Positions 7,972 through 16,335 are shown, numbered from the stretch's first letter. The stretch is 64,000 nt of DNA from G963666895 sp963666895 (GCA_963666895.2 CAXXNS010000012.1:1-64000); one strand, 5' to 3'. Numbers and translations: made by a program. Notes: a model not told the origin generated them from the sequence alone.

Positions 7972-9328
7972 CAGGGCCTCCCCTATCCCGACCTAAAAAC
8001 GGCCGCTTGAGCCTGGGAATGGAACGCTTGCGCGCGAACCGCCGCACCGTGGGCGACAGCTTGGCCAGGTCCAGCAACGGGTTCATGGCCCGCAGCAGGC
8101 TCATGGCCGCGCCATAGAGCCCGGGCCGGGCGGCCAGGGCCGAGTGCATGGCCAGGGGCAGGGATCGCGGGGCCTGGCGCTCGCGCAGCTTGAGCATGAG
8201 CTGGGGGTGGTCGATGCCCACCGGGCAGGCCTCGGCGCAGGCCCGGCAGCCTGTGCAGGCCCAGGGCAAATCGCCGCCCTGTCCGGGATGCAGCAGGGGC
8301 GTGAGCAGCGAGCCGATGGGCCCGGGATAGACCGAGCCGTAGGCGTATCCGCCCACGGTCTGGTAGACCGGGCAGGCGTTGAGGCAGGAGCCGCAGCGCA
8401 CGCAGGCCAGGACCGAACGCATGTCCGGGTCGGCCATGATCCGGGAACGGCCGTTGTCCAACAGCACCAAATGAAACTCTTCGGCCCCGTCCGCTTCGCC
8501 TTCCCGGCGCGGCCCCGTGAACAGGGAAACATAGGTGGAGATACGCTGGCCCGTGGCGCTGCGCGGCAGCATCTCCAGCACGGCCGAGAACTCATCCGGC
8601 CCGGCCAGCACCTTCTCGATGCTCATGACCGCCACGTGCAGGGGCGCGCAGGTGGTGCCCATGCGGATGTTGCCCTCGTTCTCCACCGTGACCACGGTGC
8701 CGGTCTCGGCAATGGCCATGTTGGCCCCGGTGACGCAGAGGTCCGCGGACAGAAACTTCTCGCGCAGGACCTGGCGGGCGATGGCGGTCAGCCCCTCCAC
8801 CTCCTCGTCCGTGCGGCCCAGGCAGCGCTGGAACAGCTCGGTGACCTCCACGCGGGACTTGTGCAGGGCCGGGGTGATGATGTGCGAGGGCGGCTCCTGG
8901 GCCAACTGGACGATGAACTCGCCCAGGTCCGACTCCCAGACCTCCATGCCCAGGGCCTCGAGGTGCGGATTGAGCGCGATCTCCTCGGTGATCATGGACT
9001 TGCCCTTGACCACGGTATGCACCCCGCGCTCCCGGGCCAGCTCGCCGATGATCTCCCGGGCATGGGCCGCGTCCCCGGCCCAATGCACATGGCCCCCGGC
9101 CTGGACGATGTTCCTTTCCAGGGTTTCCAGGAGCTCGGGCAGTTGGTTCAGGGAGCCCATGCGCGCCCGGGTGGCCCGGGCCCGATAGGCGGACACGTCG
9201 TCCAATTCGGCGTACACGGCCTCGCGGTTCTTGCGGAACTGGCGTACCGCGTGCCGGATCTTGGCCCGCAGGCCCTGGTCCAGCACGGCCCGCGCCGAGG
9301 CGGCCCGGAAGGTTCCCCGGGGGCTCAT
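7952..9328 (-). CDS. lutB: Iron-sulfur LUD-domain protein LutB
   Basis: The 458-residue protein joins an N-terminal LUD domain to a ferredoxin-like C-terminal part. Two 4Fe-4S binding motifs are visible: CVRCGSCLNACP and CTGCRACAEACP. LutB carries electrons within the LutABC lactate-oxidising complex at the cytoplasmic face of the membrane. The length matches the family. Its ATG overlaps the lutA stop (ATGA) and its end overlaps lutC, so the three are translated together. In lactate-grown sulfate reducers these genes commonly sit in lactate utilisation loci. Confidence 0.94.
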   Translation of the reverse strand: MSPRGTFRAASARAVLDQGLRAKIRHAVRQFRKNREAVYAELDDVSAYRARATRARMGSLNQLPELLETLERNIVQAGGHVHWAGDAAHAREIIGELARERGVHTVVKGKSMITEEIALNPHLEALGMEVWESDLGEFIVQLAQEPPSHIITPALHKSRVEVTELFQRCLGRTDEEVEGLTAIARQVLREKFLSADLCVTGANMAIAETGTVVTVENEGNIRMGTTCAPLHVAVMSIEKVLAGPDEFSAVLEMLPRSATGQRISTYVSLFTGPRREGEADGAEEFHLVLLDNGRSRIMADPDMRSVLACVRCGSCLNACPVYQTVGGYAYGSVYPGPIGSLLTPLLHPGQGGDLPWACTGCRACAEACPVGIDHPQLMLKLRERQAPRSLPLAMHSALAARPGLYGAAMSLLRAMNPLLDLAKLSPTVRRFARKRSIPRLKRPFLGRDRGGPDGGQNG

Positions 9329-10059
9329 GAGGTGGGCTCCAAAATTTCAGCCAGGTGCCTCACCTGGATTCGACCGCCCAGCTTGTCGAAATGGGCGCGC
9401 AGGTTGACCAGGCAGCTGGGCTCGGCCGTGACCACGGTGTCGGCCCCGGAGTCCAGGATGGCCCGGGCCTTGTCTTCCAGCAAAACCTCGGACACCTCGG
9501 GGTAATCGAACCCGAAGGTTCCGCCCAGGCCGCAGCAGCGGTCCTGGTCCTCCAGGGGAAGCATCTCCAGGTCCTTGACCGCGGCCAGCAGGCGGTTGGG
9601 CTGCTCGAACACGCCCAGGGACCGGCCCATCTGGCAGGAGTCGTGGTACACGGCCCGGGCCTGATAGCGCGCGCCCAGGTCAATGACGCCCAAATGGTCC
9701 ACCAGATACTGGGAAAACTCGAAGGTCCGGCTGGCCAGGTCCTCGGCCCGCTGCCGGGCCTCCAGGTCGTGGTCCAACAGGTCCGGGTAGTGGCGGAGCA
9801 TGGACACGCAGGAGCCCGACGGAACCACCACGGCCTCGAAGCCCTGGAACAGGTCCAGCACGCGCCGGGCCAGGGGCAGAACCATGTCCGGGCGGCCGCG
9901 CTTGTACTCGGGCTGGCCGCAGCAGGTCTGGCCCTGGGGCACGGACACGCGGGCCCCGGCCCGCTCCAGCACGGCCACGCAGGCCCGGCCGGCCTGGGGC
10001 AGGAAGTCGCGCACCAGGCAGGGGATGAACAGGGCGATGTGGGGACTGGATGTGGACAT
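9325..10059 (-). CDS. lutA: Cysteine-rich (CCG) domain protein LutA
   Basis: The 244-residue protein has two copies of the CCG domain, seen as QTCCGQPEY and DRCCGLGGTF, each with an upstream conserved cysteine (IPCLVRDF and HDSCQMG). Such domains bind an unusual iron-sulfur cluster in heterodisulfide-reductase-like and glycolate/lactate oxidase proteins. As the first gene of lutABC it starts the transcript. No lactate permease or lldP is adjacent in this window. Confidence 0.93.
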   Translation of the reverse strand: MSTSSPHIALFIPCLVRDFLPQAGRACVAVLERAGARVSVPQGQTCCGQPEYKRGRPDMVLPLARRVLDLFQGFEAVVVPSGSCVSMLRHYPDLLDHDLEARQRAEDLASRTFEFSQYLVDHLGVIDLGARYQARAVYHDSCQMGRSLGVFEQPNRLLAAVKDLEMLPLEDQDRCCGLGGTFGFDYPEVSEVLLEDKARAILDSGADTVVTAEPSCLVNLRAHFDKLGGRIQVRHLAEILEPTS

Positions 10060-10140
10060 GGACGCTCCGGCGAAAGCAGTGCCCGTTGTCTAGCCCACCG
10101 ACCCCGGCCCTGGCAAGAAACAATCCGCCCGTTTCCGCGC

Positions 10141-10169
10141 TTGCTTTTCCATACGCTTTCGGCTAATCA
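10141..10169 (+). promoter_or_regulatory. Candidate sigma-70 promoter for tRNA-Pro
   Basis: TTGCTT at 10141-10146 and TAATCA at 10164-10169 are separated by exactly 17 bases. Transcription would begin about 7 bases before the tRNA. The position is right; neither hexamer is perfect. Confidence 0.5.
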
Positions 10170-10182
10170 ACTCCCCTCACTT

Positions 10183-10259
10183 CGGGATGTGGCTCAGTCT
10201 GGTAGAGCGCTGCGTTCGGGACGCAGAGACCGAGTGTTCAAATCACTCCATCCCGACCA
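10183..10259 (+). tRNA. tRNA-Pro (anticodon CGG)
   Basis: The cloverleaf folds fully. The 7-base acceptor stem is CGGGATG with CATCCCG, the D arm is GCTC/GAGC, and the anticodon stem CTGCG/CGCAG closes the loop TTCGGGA, giving anticodon CGG at 10217-10219. The T arm is GAGTG/CACTC with TTCAAAT. Discriminator A and an encoded CCA follow at 10256-10259. Its 3' half is duplicated at 12105-12185. Confidence 0.97.
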
Positions 10260-10294
10260 GAAGGACAAGGGCCTGCGGGGACGACTCGCAGGCC
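10214..10294. repeat. Direct repeat copy 1 (attL-like, tRNA-Pro 3' half)
   Basis: This 81-base stretch, from the anticodon stem through the terminator hairpin, matches 12105-12185 at 78 of 81 positions. The differences are at 10234, 10268 and 10290. A duplication of a tRNA 3' end is the usual footprint of site-specific integration into the tRNA gene. Confidence 0.9.
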
Positions 10295-10302
10295 CTTTTT
10301 TT
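10269..10302 (+). terminator. Rho-independent terminator of tRNA-Pro
   Basis: The stem GGGCCTGCG (10269-10277) pairs with CGCAGGCCC (10287-10295) and is followed by seven T. It starts 10 bases after the tRNA CCA. It lies partly inside the duplicated segment. Confidence 0.92.
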
Positions 10303-10361
10303 CGCGGGACGCAGATACGGGACTCTCAGTGGCAAGCGGTTTTCACCCAAGTCAGCCAACA

Positions 10362-11984
10362 TTATTTCTTCGCAGCGCTTATTGCTGTCCTTATACAAAA
10401 CTCTCTCGCTAACTCCTCTTGCGACAACTTCTTCAATTCGTTAATGTCTGGTGATGATTTCATAAATTCCAACAATTTTTCCTTGGAACTTTTTTTATAC
10501 GTTTCATAGAAAAATTCATACAAATCTAAAGCATCATTTGCTTGCTTTGGTACTTTCTTATACACGCCAAAAAATGTTTCTGGTGATTTTTTGTATGCCT
10601 TTATTTCTTCATCTGTCAGTGGATTTTTACATATGATTGATTTTCCATTCTCTAATATATAAATTCCCATAGCTATTTGATTCTTCACATCTACAGATGC
10701 ATCAACAAGCTCACCAACAACATCTTCTCCATTAGAATCTGGCACCAAATAGCTATGCCCAATAAAAAGTCTAGGTATATTCTGATTTAATGCAAATTCT
10801 GGAATTTCTCCATCAAACGTAGCAGGGATATTTAAATCTCTTAAACTTTGAAAAAAGTCATACATATCTTTATGTTTTTCGCGCGCAACAATTGCCTTGC
10901 GTAATGTCATTGTCTGACCAACCTTAAAATCAGATATTTTAAAACCCTCAGCAATCGCTGCAAATCTATAGCTATCAGTTAGTAAGTTGTGGTGAAATGG
11001 AAAATTAGTCACAAAAACATATGCGCTTGGGGCTTTCTTTCCATTAATCACCATAGCTGACTCGGCTTTTCTAATGTCATCAAGAGCATTATCGAGCCAT
11101 TCGGTTTTTTCTGAATATTTTACTGTATCCGGTACATTAATGTCCAAAAAAACTATTCGTTCATGATCGCTTTCCTTCTTTAATGCATCACGAAGCTTTC
11201 TTACAATTTTAATTTCTCCATCTTTTGGCGCACCTTGTTCTTTTGTTTTTCCAAGAACACCTTCTACGCTCCGCGCTTTTGCTTCGACAGAATATTTTTT
11301 ATTACTTTTTCTATTTACAGCAACACATTCGCAGTGCGTAGACGTACCATCCAATTCATTTTCTAACTCTATATCAAATCCGGCCCTAATCAATGCACCA
11401 AAAATCTGCGTTTCATATAATGCACCATGAAATTGATCAACTTTTTTAAGCCTCCTAATTAATATATTTTGAAGTTTTATATTATGTGCGATTAAGTATA
11501 AATTGTAAGAAAGACTAAGATATGCAATACAAGCTCCAGTCATGGGCATAGGTTTTATTCTACTATCACTTTTATTCTTATACTCTTTCATTTGTTTTGA
11601 ACATATTTCTATCCATCTAATAAGTGGGTGTCTGTCTGCTTCATCTTTCTTGAATTCGCCTTCAGCCCATTCTTTCCCAAATATTATTTTTGTATAATAT
11701 CCCAAAAAATCATGAAACGTTCTCCAATTATCTGACATATGCAAAACATTTCCAACAGCAACAAATCGAGTTCCTTTTGCCTCTGCTGAGATTATTGGCC
11801 GGCCTAAACCTTGTTCCATTTTTCGTTGCATTTCTTTTGCTTCTTCTTGAGACAACAACCTCTTTAGAATATCAAGATTTGCTTTTGAAATATGATACTG
11901 GCCGCTTCGACCGCAGCATTTTTTGTACTTTAGCCCGCTTCCGCATGGACAGGACGCATTCCGCCCGACCTTCTTATCACTCAT
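10362..11984 (-). CDS. SEC-C motif protein with PD-(D/E)XK-like nuclease motif
   Basis: This 540-residue protein is the only gene of the mini-island. The N-terminus has a SEC-C zinc motif: C12, C14, C23 and C24 in SCPCGSGLKYKKCCG. A middle region of about residues 180-240 looks like a PD-(D/E)XK endonuclease core: helix glutamate E191 (YETQIFGALI), acidic residue E219 in a strand (HCECVAV) and E234-x-K236 in the next strand (YSVEAKAR). The C-terminal 300 residues are unrecognised. The start has a GAGG ribosome site. Codon use is AT-rich. Zinc-motif plus nuclease architecture on a tRNA-anchored island suggests, but does not show, a defence or mobile-element role. Confidence 0.75.
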   Translation of the reverse strand: MSDKKVGRNASCPCGSGLKYKKCCGRSGQYHISKANLDILKRLLSQEEAKEMQRKMEQGLGRPIISAEAKGTRFVAVGNVLHMSDNWRTFHDFLGYYTKIIFGKEWAEGEFKKDEADRHPLIRWIEICSKQMKEYKNKSDSRIKPMPMTGACIAYLSLSYNLYLIAHNIKLQNILIRRLKKVDQFHGALYETQIFGALIRAGFDIELENELDGTSTHCECVAVNRKSNKKYSVEAKARSVEGVLGKTKEQGAPKDGEIKIVRKLRDALKKESDHERIVFLDINVPDTVKYSEKTEWLDNALDDIRKAESAMVINGKKAPSAYVFVTNFPFHHNLLTDSYRFAAIAEGFKISDFKVGQTMTLRKAIVAREKHKDMYDFFQSLRDLNIPATFDGEIPEFALNQNIPRLFIGHSYLVPDSNGEDVVGELVDASVDVKNQIAMGIYILENGKSIICKNPLTDEEIKAYKKSPETFFGVYKKVPKQANDALDLYEFFYETYKKSSKEKLLEFMKSSPDINELKKLSQEELAREFCIRTAISAAKK

Positions 11985-12104
11985 AAAATCCTCAACACGT
12001 AACCTTGCCCATACTTATTACAAATTCGACAATAAAATCTTTCTTATCCTACTTCCACGGCCTTTCCAAGCAACACGAGTCTTCCCTTTAAAACTAGTAC
12101 CCTG

Positions 12105-12185
12105 GTTCGGGACGCAGAGACCGAATGTTCAAATCACTCCATCCCGACCAGAAGGACAGGGGCCTGCGGGGACGACTCGCGGGCC
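12105..12185. repeat. Direct repeat copy 2 (attR-like tRNA-Pro fragment)
   Basis: This is the partner of 10214-10294. It starts in the anticodon stem, so it lacks the acceptor 5' strand and D arm and cannot be a tRNA. The terminator copy has lost its T tract, and one stem base changed. The other bases of 11985-12306 hold the upstream region of the island gene and the leader of the following EAL/HDOD gene; nothing else is visible there. Confidence 0.9.
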
Positions 12186-12306
12186 GCATGAACGGCTCCT
12201 TTTCCCCTGGGCTGGGCGCGTTTTTTTCTGTTTCGTCAACCCGAAGGCTTCCAACTTCATCAATCTTCATGTAGCATTAGGCTTCATTCTGTAGAGGGAG
12301 CCCCGC

Positions 12307-13578
12307 ATGACCGATCCGAAGCAAGATTCCTCCCAGTCCGGAGCCCTGGAAGCCCAGCCGGTTTTCGTGGCCCGGCAACCCATCTTCGACCTCAACGGCG
12401 ACATATGGGGATACGAGCTCCTGTACCGCCACTCAGCCCAGATCGGCCGAGCCCAGATCAGCGACCCGGACCTGGCCACCATGTCCATCATCGCGGACGG
12501 CTTTTCCCTGGCCTCCATAGAATCGAAGCAGAAGGGGGAGACCCGCCTCCTGGTCAACTTCCCGGAAACGCTCCTCCTGTCCGACGCGGTCTACGCCCTG
12601 CCTGTGGAACGGTGCGTGGTGGAGGTGCTGGAGGACGTCAAGCCCACCCCGGAAGTCCTGGCCGCGCTGAGGCGCATGAAGGAGGAAGGCTACACCATCG
12701 CCCTGGACGACTACGTGGGCGGAGAGGAGCACCGGGAATTCCTGGAGCTGGCCGACGTCATCAAGGTGGACATGCTGGGCATGGACGCCGAGAAAGTGAA
12801 GAAGGTGACCGCCCCGCTGCACACCCTCAAGGCCCGACTCCTGGCCGAGAAGGTGGAATACAAGGTCCAGTACACCCTGGCCAGGAAGCTTGGGTACACC
12901 TACTTCCAGGGCCACTATTTCGAGCGCGCCGAGATCGTTTCCGGCCAGAAGATCTCAACCCATCTCCTGCCCCGGCTGCAACTCATCCAGACCCTGTCCA
13001 GCGACGACTACGACATCGACAAGGTGGTTTCCATCCTGTCCTCGGACCCTGGGCTGACCTACCGGCTTCTGCAGTTCATCAACTCCGCCTTCTTCGCCGT
13101 GGCCAACCCCATCAAGAACGTGCGCCAGGCCGTGGCCATGCTGGGTGGGCGCCAGCTCAAGCAGTGGCTGCTGGCCGTGGCCATGACCGACGTGGACGCC
13201 TCCCCGGCCCGGCAATCGTCCATGGAGGACGGCCTGGTGCGGGCCAGGTTCCTGCAACTGACGGCCGAGCAATGCGGGGAGGATCCGGACACGCTCTTCC
13301 TGCTGGGCCTGTTCTCCAAGCTGGACGTGCTGTTCGGCATCCCCATGGACGAACTCCTGGAGCAGCTGCCCCTGGACGGCTCGGTCAAGCAGGCCCTGCT
13401 CAAGGAAGCCGGGGACCTGGGCGCCTGGCTGCGGCTGGCCCGCAGGGTGAGCAACGGCGACTGGGAAGGCGTCCGGGACATCCTGGCCGCCAGGAACATC
13501 TCTTTGGAAAAGGCCGCCCTGGCCCACAACACAGCCGTCATCTGGTCCCACCAGACCCTGAACGCGGTCCGGGGCTAG
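12307..13578 (+). CDS. EAL-like and HDOD domain signalling protein
   Basis: The 423-residue protein joins an N-terminal EAL-type domain (about residues 18-215) to a C-terminal HDOD domain (about 215-410), the YuxH-like architecture. The signature EAL triplet is replaced by ELL (GYELLYRHS), and the usual metal-binding acidic residues are incomplete, so it probably binds or senses cyclic di-GMP or acts by protein contact rather than hydrolysing it. HDOD domains occur in signalling and motility regulators. The ATG follows GGGAGCCCC. It is a single-gene unit between the island and a strong terminator. Confidence 0.92.
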   Translation: MTDPKQDSSQSGALEAQPVFVARQPIFDLNGDIWGYELLYRHSAQIGRAQISDPDLATMSIIADGFSLASIESKQKGETRLLVNFPETLLLSDAVYALPVERCVVEVLEDVKPTPEVLAALRRMKEEGYTIALDDYVGGEEHREFLELADVIKVDMLGMDAEKVKKVTAPLHTLKARLLAEKVEYKVQYTLARKLGYTYFQGHYFERAEIVSGQKISTHLLPRLQLIQTLSSDDYDIDKVVSILSSDPGLTYRLLQFINSAFFAVANPIKNVRQAVAMLGGRQLKQWLLAVAMTDVDASPARQSSMEDGLVRARFLQLTAEQCGEDPDTLFLLGLFSKLDVLFGIPMDELLEQLPLDGSVKQALLKEAGDLGAWLRLARRVSNGDWEGVRDILAARNISLEKAALAHNTAVIWSHQTLNAVRG

Positions 13579-13582
13579 GGCA

Positions 13583-13614
13583 CAAAAAAAGCCCGCCACA
13601 AGGCGGGCTTTTTT
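13583..13614. terminator. Bidirectional rho-independent terminator
   Basis: GCCCGCC (13591-13597), a 4-base loop and GGCGGGC (13602-13608) form the stem, flanked by eight A before and six T after. It serves the convergent EAL/HDOD and ferredoxin genes. Confidence 0.93.
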
Positions 13615-13635
13615 ACGGCGAAAACGCCGGCGTCC

Positions 13636-13815
13636 TTACTTGGAGATGGCCTCGTTGGGGCAGGTCTCGATGGCTTCGTCCACGCAGTCGTCGGTGGCAT
13701 CGGGATTCTTGACCACGGCTTTGTCGCCGTCATCGTTCATCTCGAAAACGTCAGGGCAGAGTTCCACACAAGTTTCGCAGCCGACACATTCTTCTTCATT
13801 GATCGTGATACCCAT
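13636..13815 (-). CDS. 4Fe-4S ferredoxin (ferredoxin I type)
   Basis: This 59-residue acidic electron carrier has C10, C13 and C16 in CVGCETC and C52 in TCPNEA as the likely ligands of one 4Fe-4S cluster. C20 and C44 remain; in the single-cluster Desulfovibrio ferredoxins the equivalent pair forms a disulfide. It would shuttle low-potential electrons to and from enzymes such as the 2-oxoacid oxidoreductase encoded at 33-36 kb. The ribosome site AAGGAGG is strong, as expected for an abundant protein. The gene stands alone. Confidence 0.94.
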   Translation of the reverse strand: MGITINEEECVGCETCVELCPDVFEMNDDGDKAVVKNPDATDDCVDEAIETCPNEAISK

Positions 13816-13907
13816 GGGATTCCTCCTTAGAAATTAAACTCTCAGGCCCGCCGAAGCGGACGAACCAAACATACCCGGGATGGGAAATTTTTCAACCGGA
13901 AAAAGCC

Positions 13908-14087
13908 TCAGGCCGCCCGGCGGTCTTCACCGGCGCGACGGTCCATCCCGCCACGGCGTTCCATGCCGATCCGGCGGTCGGATCCCTGCCTGGGATAGGC
14001 CCTGCGGTCCGGTCCGGTCCTCCGGTCAGCCATTGCCCGCCGATCCTGTACCTGACGCCGTTCGGCGCCTCTGCTTGCGTTCTGCAT
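13908..14087 (-). CDS. Small Arg-rich repeat protein
   Basis: I place the start at 14087 after a GGGGAG site, giving 59 residues; an ATG at 14126 would add 13. After a short N-terminus the protein is almost entirely repeats of an arginine pair every 7-10 residues: ERRQVQDRR, ADRRTGPDRR, SDRRIGMERR, GMDRRAGEDRR. Net charge is strongly positive. Such xRR ladders occur as tails or linkers near PilZ and response-regulator proteins and might bind RNA, DNA or acidic partners. No domain can be assigned. It lies between ferredoxin and rel on the same strand. Confidence 0.65.
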   Translation of the reverse strand: MQNASRGAERRQVQDRRAMADRRTGPDRRAYPRQGSDRRIGMERRGGMDRRAGEDRRAA

Positions 14088-14113
14088 CACTCCCCTCACT
14101 CCTCCTCGGAAAT

Positions 14114-14134
14114 GTTCGGGCACCATACCCGAAC
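14114..14134 (-). terminator. Hairpin after rel (weak terminator)
   Basis: GTTCGGG and CCCGAAC form a 7-base stem with a 7-base loop 27 bases after the rel stop. There is no T run after it, so it may stabilise the message end rather than terminate. Confidence 0.35.
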
Positions 14135-14160
14135 CCGGGGAAGAAAGGCAAGCCCATGCC

Positions 14161-16335
14161 TTAAGACAGGCGCACGGCCTCCTTGACCTCGCTCAAACTC
14201 TTGAGCTTTGACAGGGCGTTGTAGAGCTGGTTCAGGTCCTTGACCAGGACCGTGAACTCCAGAAGCGAGTTGCCGTCCACACCGGACTCGAAGGTGCCGG
14301 AGTCGATGTTGATGCCCTGGGCGGCGATGAGCTCGGCGATGTGGGCCAGGGCCCCGGGCTCGTTGCGGCACTTGATGCGGATGCGGGCCGGATAGGGCTT
14401 TTCCTCCACCCCTTCCCAGGACACGTTCAAGAGCCGCTCGGACTCGAAATGCTTGACGTTGGGACAGTCGGCCCGGTGGATGGTCACGCCACGGCCCCGG
14501 GTGATGTACCCGGTGACCGGCTCGCCCGGCAGGGGGTTGCAGCAGGAGGCGAAGCGCACCAGCACGTTGTCCACGCCACTGATCTGGATGCCCTCGCTCT
14601 TGGCCACGGCCTTGCGGTCGCGGTCGCGCTCGCTCTCTTCCAGGGGCTCCTCGGCGTCGGGCAGCTTGTCCGGCTCCTTCTCGCCGTGGATCATGGCGTA
14701 GAGCCGCTTGAGCACCTTGTTGGGCGTAACGCGGGCGTAACCCACCTGGGACAGGAGCTCGTCCACGGTGGTGCAGTTGAACAGCCCGGCCAGCTTGAGG
14801 AAGTGGCCCTCCTTCATGGCCTTGGCCACGTTGATGCCGTGCTTGCGGCCCTCCTTCTCCAGAAGCTCCTTGGCCAGGACGATGGACCGGTCCCGCTCCT
14901 CGGTGCGGATGTAGTACTTGACCCGGGTCCGGGCCTTGGCCGTCTTGACGAACTTGAGCCAGTCCCGGCTGGGCTGGCGGTTCTTGTCCGTGATGATCTC
15001 CACCCGGTCGCCGTTGGTCAGCTGGGTGTCCAGAGGCACGAGCCGGCCGTTGACCCGAGCCCCGGCGCAATGGTCGCCCACCTCGGTATGGATGGAGTAG
15101 GCGAAGTCCACGGGCGTGGCCCCCTCGGGCAGCTCCTTGATGTCGCCGTGGGGGGTGAACACGTAGACCTCGTCCTGGAACAGGTCGAACCTGAGCGAGG
15201 CCATGAACTCCCGCGGGTCGGACAGCTCCCGCTGCCAGTCCATGATCTGCCTAAGCCAGGCGAAACGCTCGGCGTCCTTGGTGGTGGCCTTGGAGTCCTT
15301 GCCCTTCTCCTTGTACTGCCAGTGGGCGGCCACGCCGTATTCGGCCACCCGGTGCATCTCCTCGGTGCGAATCTGGATCTCGATGCGCTCCCCGTCCGGC
15401 CCGATGACCGTGGTGTGCAGGGACTGGTACATGTTGGCCTTGGGCGTGGAAATGTAGTCCTTGAACCGGCCGGGCACGGGCTTCCAGATGGAGTGCACCA
15501 GGCCCAGGACCTCGTAGCAGTCCTTGATGGAGTCCACCACCACCCGAAAGGCGATCAGGTCGTAGACCTGGTCCAGGGTCAGGCTCTGCTGCACCATCTT
15601 GTTGTAGGTGGAGTAGATGTGCTTGGTGCGGCCGACCACCCTGCCCTTGATCTTGTTCTTCTTGAGCAGGCCCTGGATGAACTCCATGACCTTGTCGATG
15701 TAGTCCTGGCCCGAGGTGTGGTGGCGCATCACCTCGTTTTCCAGCTGCTCGTACACGTCGGGCTTGAGGTACTTGAGGCAGAGGTCCTCCAGCTCGATCT
15801 TGACCCGGTGCAGGCCGAGGCGGTTGGCCAGGGGAGCGTAGATGTCCACGGTCTCCTGGGCCACCAGCCGCTGCTTGAGGGGCTTCATGTAGCCCAGGGT
15901 GCGCATGTTGTGCAGCCGGTCGGCCAGCTTGACCATGATGACCCGGATGTCCTGGGCCATGGCCAGGATCATCTTGCGGATGTTCTCGGCCTGGCGCTCG
16001 GCCTGGGACTCGAAGGTCATCAGGCTGATCTTGGTCACCCCGTCCACGATGTCGGCCACTTCCTCGCCGAACAACTCCTCGATCTCGTCCACCGAGGTGT
16101 CGGTGTCCTCCACGGTGTCGTGGAGCAGACCGGCGGCCACGGTGGGCTCGTCCAGCTGCATCTCGGCCAGGACGTAGGCCACGGACAGGGGGTGGGAAAG
16201 ATAGGGCTCGCCCGACAGCCTGGTCTGGCCGTCGTGAGCCTGGGCCGCGAACACGTAGGCCCGCTGGATCAGCTCCAGGTCGGGCTTGACCACGTAGGAG
16301 GCGACCTTTTCAGTGATCTGGTTGATTCGAATCAT
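14161..16335 (-). CDS. rel: Bifunctional (p)ppGpp synthetase/hydrolase (RelA/SpoT family)
   Basis: This 724-residue protein makes and degrades the stringent-response alarmone. In order it has the HD hydrolase domain with its metal-binding LLHDTVEDT, the synthetase domain (FRVVVDSIKDCYEVLG and the YQSLHTTV segment), a TGS domain (VFTPHGDIKELPEGATPVDF) and a C-terminal ACT domain. The intact HDxxED motif argues that hydrolase activity is kept, so it is a bifunctional Rel. I chose the ATG at 16335 because the conserved N-terminus (MIRINQITEKV) begins there. It starts 5 bases after the peptide-binding protein gene ends and has no clear ribosome site, suggesting coupled translation. Confidence 0.96.
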   Translation of the reverse strand: MIRINQITEKVASYVVKPDLELIQRAYVFAAQAHDGQTRLSGEPYLSHPLSVAYVLAEMQLDEPTVAAGLLHDTVEDTDTSVDEIEELFGEEVADIVDGVTKISLMTFESQAERQAENIRKMILAMAQDIRVIMVKLADRLHNMRTLGYMKPLKQRLVAQETVDIYAPLANRLGLHRVKIELEDLCLKYLKPDVYEQLENEVMRHHTSGQDYIDKVMEFIQGLLKKNKIKGRVVGRTKHIYSTYNKMVQQSLTLDQVYDLIAFRVVVDSIKDCYEVLGLVHSIWKPVPGRFKDYISTPKANMYQSLHTTVIGPDGERIEIQIRTEEMHRVAEYGVAAHWQYKEKGKDSKATTKDAERFAWLRQIMDWQRELSDPREFMASLRFDLFQDEVYVFTPHGDIKELPEGATPVDFAYSIHTEVGDHCAGARVNGRLVPLDTQLTNGDRVEIITDKNRQPSRDWLKFVKTAKARTRVKYYIRTEERDRSIVLAKELLEKEGRKHGINVAKAMKEGHFLKLAGLFNCTTVDELLSQVGYARVTPNKVLKRLYAMIHGEKEPDKLPDAEEPLEESERDRDRKAVAKSEGIQISGVDNVLVRFASCCNPLPGEPVTGYITRGRGVTIHRADCPNVKHFESERLLNVSWEGVEEKPYPARIRIKCRNEPGALAHIAELIAAQGINIDSGTFESGVDGNSLLEFTVLVKDLNQLYNALSKLKSLSEVKEAVRLS

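Larger units (their letters stand above)
10214..12185. mobile_element. Mini genomic island inserted in tRNA-Pro
   Basis: An 81-base direct repeat of the tRNA-Pro 3' end brackets about 1.8 kb of AT-rich DNA holding one gene on the minus strand. The upstream copy completes a functional tRNA; the downstream copy is only a 3' fragment whose T stem is already mispaired (GAATG opposite CACTC), as expected for a displaced att remnant. No integrase, excisionase or replication gene is present, so the element is a remnant, a satellite mobilised in trans, or the product of a large internal deletion. Confidence 0.8.

Noticed and set aside
12105..12185. A second tRNA-Pro gene
   Set aside because: Only the 3' half is present, the T stem is mispaired and there is no 5' acceptor strand or D arm.
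13908..14087. CRISPR-like repeat array from the regular RR spacing
   Set aside because: The periodicity is in the protein; nucleotide repeats are short, uneven and have no unique spacers.
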